From Puniceicoccaceae bacterium (lineage in GTDB: Bacteria > Verrucomicrobiota > Verrucomicrobiia > Opitutales > Coraliomargaritaceae): DNA of 8,013 nt. Location of the stretch: positions 1-8,013 of the forward strand of contig WTIG01000103.1 in the NCBI GenBank assembly GCA_011522825.1, read 5' to 3'. Position numbers and translations under genes: made by a program. Numbering within the stretch: position 1 is the stretch's first letter; every line of letters starts with the position of its first letter. The notes beneath the pieces are model-generated. The model searched no databases. It saw only the letters and a program-made list of their open reading frames with translations, and was not told the DNA's origin. This document shows, in pieces, positions 4,671 to 8,013 of the stretch.

Positions 4671-4907
4671 ATGGAGTATATTATTGGTCCTGTATTAGCG
4701 GCGGTAATTAGTATCGCGTTTACAGAAAAACGAGTGCGGGCACAAAAGGGTATTAATATTGAAAACATTCAAGGTTTAGAGAGCAAGGTTGAACAACTTG
4801 CATCTCAAAATGAAACATACAATAAACAGCTCCCTGCACAAGTTATGAAGACGCTGCTTCCAGTCGCTAAAGAAGTGAGTAAGCTCAAGCAAACAGTCGG
4901 CATATAA
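4671..4907 (+). CDS. membrane-anchored coiled-coil small protein
   Basis: A 78-residue protein opening with a hydrophobic stretch (MEYIIGPVLAAVISIAF, residues 1-17), then a basic boundary (TEKRVRAQK), then a helix with heptad-like hydrophobic spacing (ENIQGLESKVEQLASQNETY) and a second helical part (VMKTLLPVAKEVSKLKQTVG). The basic residues right after the anchor favour an N-out, C-in topology, as for the gene at 3678, whose size and design are similar though the sequence is not obviously homologous. There is no Shine-Dalgarno sequence before ATG 4671 and it follows the NblA-like gene by 35 nt. No family is recognised; a lysis or membrane-scaffold role is possible. Confidence 0.7.
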   Translation: MEYIIGPVLAAVISIAFTEKRVRAQKGINIENIQGLESKVEQLASQNETYNKQLPAQVMKTLLPVAKEVSKLKQTVGI

Positions 4908-4908
4908 T
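4903..4908 (+). promoter_or_regulatory. possible -10 box (TATAAT) before the gene at 4932
   Basis: A TATAAT overlaps the stop of the preceding gene and would place a transcript start about 15-20 nt before GTG 4932. No acceptable -35 hexamer is found 17 nt upstream, so this may be chance in AT-rich DNA. Confidence 0.2.
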
Positions 4909-4931
4909 AGATATGTAACTGTTGTAGAAAT

Positions 4932-5246
4932 GTGAGATCTGCAGGTATTAGAAACAAGCCAGTTGACCGTCGTTACTTAAGCGATCAAGATAAAGCTGAT
5001 TACAATAACAGTGGTGGCTACGGCCGCGCTGCAACGGCTGTAAAACGTGCTCGTGCTTATCGAGGGAACATGGCCTATCAAAACAATCGCCCGCCTCGTA
5101 CAGTCGAAAGGACTCCAGGTACAGGTGGCTTTGGTATCGGATTGGGAGCACAGATTGCTCGCAACCGAGAGATTGGGCAGAAAAATCAGATGTTTGAGCA
5201 ACTCAGATCTGATATGGATCCAACACTGTATGACATTTATAAATAA
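4932..5246 (+). CDS. Gly/Arg-rich protein of unknown function
   Basis: A 104-residue polar, basic protein. It has a start region MRSAGIRNKPVDRRYLSDQD, a GGYGRAATAVKRARAYRG segment, a Pro/Arg/Thr linker, a Gly-rich stretch GTGGFGIGLGAQIA (residues 63-76), and a C-terminal part ending DMDPTLYDIYK. No membrane segment is present. The start is GTG 4932; the overlapping ATG at 4930 is followed at once by TGA and cannot be used. It is the last gene of the plus-strand arm, ending 6 nt before the shared terminator. Composition suggests a flexible, perhaps nucleic-acid-binding or virion-associated protein, but no family is recognised. Confidence 0.65.
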   Translation: MRSAGIRNKPVDRRYLSDQDKADYNNSGGYGRAATAVKRARAYRGNMAYQNNRPPRTVERTPGTGGFGIGLGAQIARNREIGQKNQMFEQLRSDMDPTLYDIYK

Positions 5247-5252
5247 ACATAA

Positions 5253-5276
5253 AAAAGCCCCCGTTAGGGGGCTTTT
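5253..5276. terminator. bidirectional intrinsic terminator between convergent arms
   Basis: AAAAGCCCCC (5253-5262), loop GTTA (5263-5266) and GGGGGCTTTT (5267-5276) form a perfect 10-bp stem with A and T runs on its two sides, so it works in both directions. It ends the plus-strand gene at 5246 and the minus-strand porin-like gene at 5298. It is the cleanest terminator in the window. Confidence 0.92.
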
Positions 5277-5297
5277 GAGTGAGCCTGATTTAGCTTA

Positions 5298-5669
5298 TCA
5301 GAAGCTGTACTTCATGCCAACTTTGGTTCCATAGTTGTTGTCAGCATCGCCATCAGCAGTGATGAAAGACACTTCACCATAAAGGTTCAGAGACTCAGTG
5401 ACGTTCACGCCAACGCCTGCTTTACCGGAGAGTTCAGTGGTGGTATCTGCACCATCAGCAGCAACAACGGAGGGACCAGCTTGAACGTAGTAGCTACCGG
5501 ATTCACCAACAGGACCTTCATAGCCAATGTGGAAGTCAGTCACAGCGGCTTGAAAATCAGAAAGGCCAGCGAAACCACTATTCGATTCAATGTTGGCATA
5601 AGGTCCAGCAAAAGCGGGCGTAGCCATCAGAGACAGAGCAGCCACTGCTGAAGAAATTTTTACAATCAT
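5298..5669 (-). CDS. small outer-membrane beta-barrel (porin-like) protein
   Basis: A 123-residue exported protein. It starts MIVKISSAVAALSLMATPAF with a signal peptide probably cut after AFA (residues 19-21). The mature part of about 102 residues alternates in beta-strand pattern (FHIGYEG, SYYVQAGP, GKAGVGVNV, LNLYGEVSFIT) and ends KVGMKYSF; a terminal Phe is the usual outer-membrane assembly signal. The size fits a four- to six-strand barrel or an oligomeric one. I associate small GPYxNxESNSGF proteins of this type with marine picocyanobacteria and many of their phages. The frame extends upstream to an ATG at 5711, but the extra 14 residues would spoil the signal peptide, so ATG 5669 is chosen. 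No Shine-Dalgarno sequence is seen. Possible roles are nutrient uptake or envelope change in the infected host. Confidence 0.85.
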   Translation of the reverse strand: MIVKISSAVAALSLMATPAFAGPYANIESNSGFAGLSDFQAAVTDFHIGYEGPVGESGSYYVQAGPSVVAADGADTTTELSGKAGVGVNVTESLNLYGEVSFITADGDADNNYGTKVGMKYSF

Positions 5670-5736
5670 GATAATAAAAACTGAAATATGAAGCGACAAT
5701 ACATATCGCACTTACAATTTTAATATATAAAAAGGC

Positions 5737-5763
5737 AAAAAAAGACCTCCAGATAAGGAGGTC
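5737..5763 (-). terminator. intrinsic terminator after the 56-aa peptide gene
   Basis: On the minus strand GACCTCC (5763-5757), loop TTATCT and GGAGGTC (5750-5744) form a perfect 7-bp stem, followed by seven T residues (5743-5737). It lies 17 nt past the peptide gene's stop and isolates that gene from the porin-like gene downstream. Confidence 0.9.
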
Positions 5764-5780
5764 AAACAGTTAATTAATTG

Positions 5781-5951
5781 TCAGCGATAGCAATATTGAA
5801 CGCCACGGTAGGTGTAGCACTTGCCAGATTTATCTTGAGAGATAAAGTCATGACGAGTAAATTCATTGCGCTGATGATAGTCAGCTTCAATTGCTTTACG
5901 AGCGGTTTTCTTCTGGGCGTTGACAAGGCCCATCAGTTCAATAGTAGACAT
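5781..5951 (-). CDS. 56-aa peptide with YRGVxY motif, under a riboswitch-like leader
   Basis: Minus-strand ATG at 5951 opens a 56-codon frame ending TGA at 5783-5781. A good ribosome binding site (TTGGAG, spacing about 8 nt) precedes it, which makes this gene convincing despite its length. The product starts MSTIELMGLVNAQKKTARKA, a likely helix, continues through a His/Arg-containing part (DYHQRNEFTRHDF) and ends KCYTYRGVQYCYR, with two Cys nine residues apart. The YRGVxY end recalls the small DUF4278-type motif seen in cyanobacterial proteins, a tentative link. It sits alone between a candidate promoter with a glutamine-riboswitch-like leader and its own terminator, so glutamine probably sets its expression. 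Some cyanobacterial glutamine riboswitches control glutamine synthetase inactivating factors; a similar job is possible but this sequence is not recognisably one. Confidence 0.85.
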   Translation of the reverse strand: MSTIELMGLVNAQKKTARKAIEADYHQRNEFTRHDFISQDKSGKCYTYRGVQYCYR

Positions 5952-5980
5952 AAATTTTCTCCAATAAGTGTGAATGAATT

Positions 5981-6036
5981 CCCGTTGCTTCGCCCCCTTC
6001 AGGGTTACTTGCGACCTAGCTAAAGGCTCAACGCAC
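5981..6036 (-). ncRNA. glutamine riboswitch-like leader (glnA / Downstream-peptide type)
   Basis: Read on the minus strand, a 5-bp stem CGTTG (6033-6029) / CAACG (5987-5983) encloses a multi-branch structure: a small stem GCC/GGT, then the conserved-looking run GGTCGCAAGTA, a hairpin CCC-TGAA-GGG, and GGCGAAG leading into the closing strand. This order, especially CGxAAGTA paired at a distance with CGAAGxAACG, matches my memory of the glutamine-binding aptamers of cyanobacteria and cyanophages. There the closing stem is usually GTTC/GAAC; here both sides are changed together to GTTG/CAAC, a compensatory change. It ends about 30 nt before a short gene, as the Downstream-peptide class does. A covariance-model search would settle it. 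Confidence 0.68.
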
Positions 6037-6044
6037 TTGTATTA

Positions 6045-6050
6045 ATTGTA
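6045..6050 (-). promoter_or_regulatory. candidate -10 box of the riboswitch-peptide unit
   Basis: TACAAT on the minus strand (6050-6045) places the transcript start near 6038-6037, immediately before the aptamer's closing stem. No clear -35 hexamer is seen (6073-6068 reads CGCGGT). A second AT-rich candidate, TATAAA, lies at 6060-6055. The precise fit with the leader is the main support. Confidence 0.4.
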
Positions 6051-6090
6051 GCTATTTATACGAGTTTACCGCGAACATTTTTATTGGATA

Positions 6091-6122
6091 AAATAAAAAA
6101 TATATTGCCATCTTGCGGCAAT
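6091..6122 (-). terminator. intrinsic terminator of the 547-aa / 60-aa operon
   Basis: On the minus strand ATTGCC (6122-6117), a 7-nt loop and GGCAAT (6109-6104) form a 6-bp stem followed by ATATTTTTTATTT. It starts 21 nt after the stop of the 60-aa gene and separates that operon from the riboswitch unit. Confidence 0.7.
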
Positions 6123-6143
6123 TATTCCAAACATAAGCATATA

Positions 6144-6326
6144 CTAATCTTCCATAAGTTGTAGATCCAAAAGAGCTTTACGTAGACCAAGCTGTACATT
6201 TTTAAGTTCTTCCTGCTCTTGAGGATTGCCTCCCGGCCAACGTTCGACATACTCATCAAATGCTTTGCAAAGGTATCGCAAAGCATCACCATTTACTTCA
6301 AAGTTAAAAGTTAAGTGTTTGTCCAA
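6144..6326 (-). CDS. 60-aa acidic helical protein of unknown function
   Basis: A 60-residue acidic protein. A short strand-like start, MDKHLTFNFEVNGDALRYL, is followed by a helix (CKAFDEYVERW), a PGGNPQEQEEL turn and a long Leu-rich helix (LKNVQLGLRKALLDLQLMED). It starts at TTG 6326, just one base after the stop of the 547-aa gene (TAA, A, TTG), so it is probably translated by reinitiation; no in-frame ATG or GTG gives a better start. I associate small proteins with this strand, WPGG, helix layout with cyanophages, but the function is unknown. Tight coupling suggests it acts with, or on, the large upstream protein. A terminator follows 21 nt downstream. Confidence 0.65.
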   Translation of the reverse strand: MDKHLTFNFEVNGDALRYLCKAFDEYVERWPGGNPQEQEELKNVQLGLRKALLDLQLMED

Positions 6327-6327
6327 T

Positions 6328-7971
6328 TTATTGTTGAAATGCTGTTTTTAATCCTTCGCTTAGGCCAAATTCAGGCAACGAAATAGGACCAAGTTTCCAT
6401 CTAGATCCACGTTCTTTAGCTTGACGAATTGCCTCTTCAACTTTCTGGTTATTTTCTATTTGCGTAAGAGTTCGTTCATCAGGAACTGTTGCTTGTATAT
6501 GTCCCCCCGCATGTCCCAAAGGAGCCATGGTTAATGGGGCCGTAGTTGTTGCTATGAAAGGGGCGACATTACCTGATTCAACCGCTAGTTCTCTTGAATT
6601 TTTACCACTTGCTAAAGTTGATGCAGTATCAATTGCTTCCATAGCAGCAAATGGGGCTATAAATTTTCCGAAACCAGCAGCAACAGTAGGCGCAGAAGTT
6701 ATCCCTCTATTTTGTAAAAACTTAACACCCTGATTTACTAATGAGCTAGCTAACTCACCAGTTCCATAAGCAGCACCAGCTTTTCCAAAAGCGCTACCAT
6801 ATTTTTTATTTCTAATATCTTTTGCGATTTCCGGAGATGTGAATGCAGTACCCGCGAATCCACCAATCCCAACTCTAGTTAAACGATTACCAACTCCTTT
6901 AATTTCTTGACCGTCTTTGAAATTTTCAATAATGTCTGAAAAGCCTACAGCACGGCCATCTTTAATTGGAACATCGGTTGCAAAATTATTTCTATTAAAA
7001 GGGGTATTATCTGGCTCACTTTCTTTAAAAAAGCTACCAACACCTGCTTTAGGAGCGTTAGGATTTGAAAGATCAAAAGCAGTCATATTAGGTAGTTGTC
7101 CTAAGCTTCTTTTGGAAGATCCAAAAGTTGGAGCTGGTGATGCAATTGATTCAAGTGCATCGTATTCATTAGTATTAAGATGCTCTGCTAATGCTTTTGT
7201 AAGATCAAAAAGATCTTTGTCAGGCCGACCTGTCGGCATAGGAGGTTTTACACCTTTATCTTTTAAGTAGGTGTAAATATCATTTGCTGTTGTTAAGCCA
7301 CCAGCTTTACGGTATTCTTTGCCGAAATGCATATCTTCACCTTTTCTATTATTAAATTGCCCCCAACCTCTTTTTTTTGCGCCTACTTCAGTAGCTTCTG
7401 TTGTTTTTAGATAATCTGTTTTGTCTTCAGGAGGCAAATCAACTGCAGAAAATTGTGCGGATGGATTTGATCCGACAACTTCTTCAACGCCTAAATTACC
7501 TTTGGCATAGCCATATTGTGGTCTTTCAGGGTTTCCCCATAATGTAGCTGAAGAGCCTCCGCCTACTCCGTCGTCAACACCTGATGATTCAAATCTTCTA
7601 CTGATTCCTTCAGGCGTAACAGTAAGAATTGAAGATCGATTTTGTTTAATTTTATCTTGTAAGAACTTACCTGCATTTGAAATGTCTGCAGGCTCAAAGT
7701 TTTGACCTTCAGCAATATATTTAGCAAACGCATCATTGTGTTTTCCCAACAATCCAAACTTCCCGTCTTTGACATAAGCCTTTTTTAATTCAGGATCTAC
7801 TTCTGTAAAAACAGGATTGTCATTCAAAAAAATTGAACGATTAATTGATTCCGCAAAAGAATCTCTATCTTGCATCGTAATAATTTTTGGAAGTGATCCA
7901 GCTAAACCAGCCATCCCCCCAACCGGAATACCTAAAGCGTCAAGAGAATCGTCTTTAGAATAGTAAGACAT
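6328..7971 (-). CDS. large phage protein of unknown function, Gly/Ala-rich C-terminal half
   Basis: A 547-residue protein, the largest gene in the window. No enzyme motif is recognised. Residues 1-30 contain a Gly/Leu-rich start (LGIPVGGMAGLAGSLP). Residues 35-360 are polar and mixed, including SSATLWGNPERPQYGYAKGN (140-159), GWGQFNNRKGEDMHFGKEYR and a helical region ANDIYTYLKDKG. Residues about 365-490 are rich in Gly, Ala and Thr with amphipathic or membrane-active stretches (GIGGFAGTAFTSP, SAFGKAGAAYGTGELASS, FIAPFAAMEAIDTAS). The end is charged and helical (VEEAIRQAKERGSRWK). Such a composition fits an internal or ejected virion protein, but this is inference. ATG 7971 lacks a Shine-Dalgarno sequence and is preceded by very AT-rich DNA. 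Base composition also looks more AT-rich than the plus-strand genes. It is coupled to the 60-aa gene downstream. Confidence 0.85.
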   Translation of the reverse strand: MSYYSKDDSLDALGIPVGGMAGLAGSLPKIITMQDRDSFAESINRSIFLNDNPVFTEVDPELKKAYVKDGKFGLLGKHNDAFAKYIAEGQNFEPADISNAGKFLQDKIKQNRSSILTVTPEGISRRFESSGVDDGVGGGSSATLWGNPERPQYGYAKGNLGVEEVVGSNPSAQFSAVDLPPEDKTDYLKTTEATEVGAKKRGWGQFNNRKGEDMHFGKEYRKAGGLTTANDIYTYLKDKGVKPPMPTGRPDKDLFDLTKALAEHLNTNEYDALESIASPAPTFGSSKRSLGQLPNMTAFDLSNPNAPKAGVGSFFKESEPDNTPFNRNNFATDVPIKDGRAVGFSDIIENFKDGQEIKGVGNRLTRVGIGGFAGTAFTSPEIAKDIRNKKYGSAFGKAGAAYGTGELASSLVNQGVKFLQNRGITSAPTVAAGFGKFIAPFAAMEAIDTASTLASGKNSRELAVESGNVAPFIATTTAPLTMAPLGHAGGHIQATVPDERTLTQIENNQKVEEAIRQAKERGSRWKLGPISLPEFGLSEGLKTAFQQ

Positions 7972-8013
7972 TTAAAATTACAACAATAGATACTGCTTTA
8001 ATTGTAATAATAA

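Noticed and set aside
5047..5334. 95-aa plus-strand ORF running through the bidirectional terminator
   Set aside because: It overlaps the 104-aa gene in another frame, crosses a perfect terminator and ends inside the porin-like gene.
5670..5711. Upstream start (ATG 5711) for the porin-like protein
   Set aside because: It adds a hydrophobic 14-residue stretch ahead of an already complete signal peptide; ATG 5669 gives the usual MxxKISxAVAAL start.
5778..6023. 81-aa plus-strand ORF across the peptide gene and riboswitch-like leader
   Set aside because: It reads against the 56-aa gene, which has a ribosome binding site, a structured leader and a terminator; this ORF has none and would start opposite the end of that gene.
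6917..7270. 117-aa plus-strand ORF inside the 547-aa gene
   Set aside because: An antisense shadow of a long intact frame, without its own ribosome binding site; the shorter ones at 6527-6733 (+) and 7563-7775 (-) are judged the same way.
1..8013. CRISPR array or insertion sequence
   Set aside because: No regularly spaced repeats and no transposase or terminal inverted repeats were seen on either strand.

Overview
The window looks like part of a marine cyanophage genome (a phage of Synechococcus or Prochlorococcus type), or a prophage or element derived from one. Four things suggest this. Small, tightly packed genes overlap at stop and start codons (ATGA, TAATG). Several predicted products match types I associate with marine cyanophages: a small porin-like outer-membrane protein, a paired secreted-protein cassette, tiny membrane proteins and a free-standing HNH nuclease. 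A phage-type tyrosine integrase is present. A minus-strand leader resembles the cyanobacterial glutamine riboswitch class. No capsid, terminase, polymerase or tail gene is visible, so the phage type cannot be fixed; a T7-like podovirus is plausible but unproven. Functional calls rest on reading motifs by eye.

Layout. 1-805 (+): the tail of an upstream gene, then four very small, mostly basic proteins in a translationally coupled string. 806-941: an intergenic leader with a TATAAT box and a long imperfect hairpin. 942-1721 (+): tyrosine integrase. 1722-1829: a short AT-rich region with a repeated AGGTATATA motif. 1830-2408 (+): a proline-rich protein with one membrane segment. 2311-3164 (-): two overlapping genes for exported proteins; the second converges on the proline-rich gene and overlaps its 3' end. 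3203-5246 (+): several small membrane-anchored or coiled-coil proteins, an HNH endonuclease overlapping an NblA-like protein, and a glycine/arginine-rich unknown. 5253-5276: a bidirectional terminator closing this arm.

5298-7971 is all on the minus strand. Read in its direction of transcription: a 547-aa unknown gene and a 60-aa gene in tandem, a terminator, a self-contained unit (candidate promoter, glutamine-riboswitch-like leader, 56-aa peptide gene, terminator), and a small outer-membrane beta-barrel gene ending at the shared terminator.

The most interesting theme is host nitrogen and light-harvesting physiology. A leader resembling the glutamine riboswitch controls a peptide gene with a YRGVxY motif. 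On the other arm a 107-aa protein begins with a segment closely resembling NblA, the adaptor that directs phycobilisome degradation during nitrogen starvation. Together with the outer-membrane protein this suggests an auxiliary module that reads and remodels host nitrogen and antenna state. That is inference; the sequence features behind it are direct observations.
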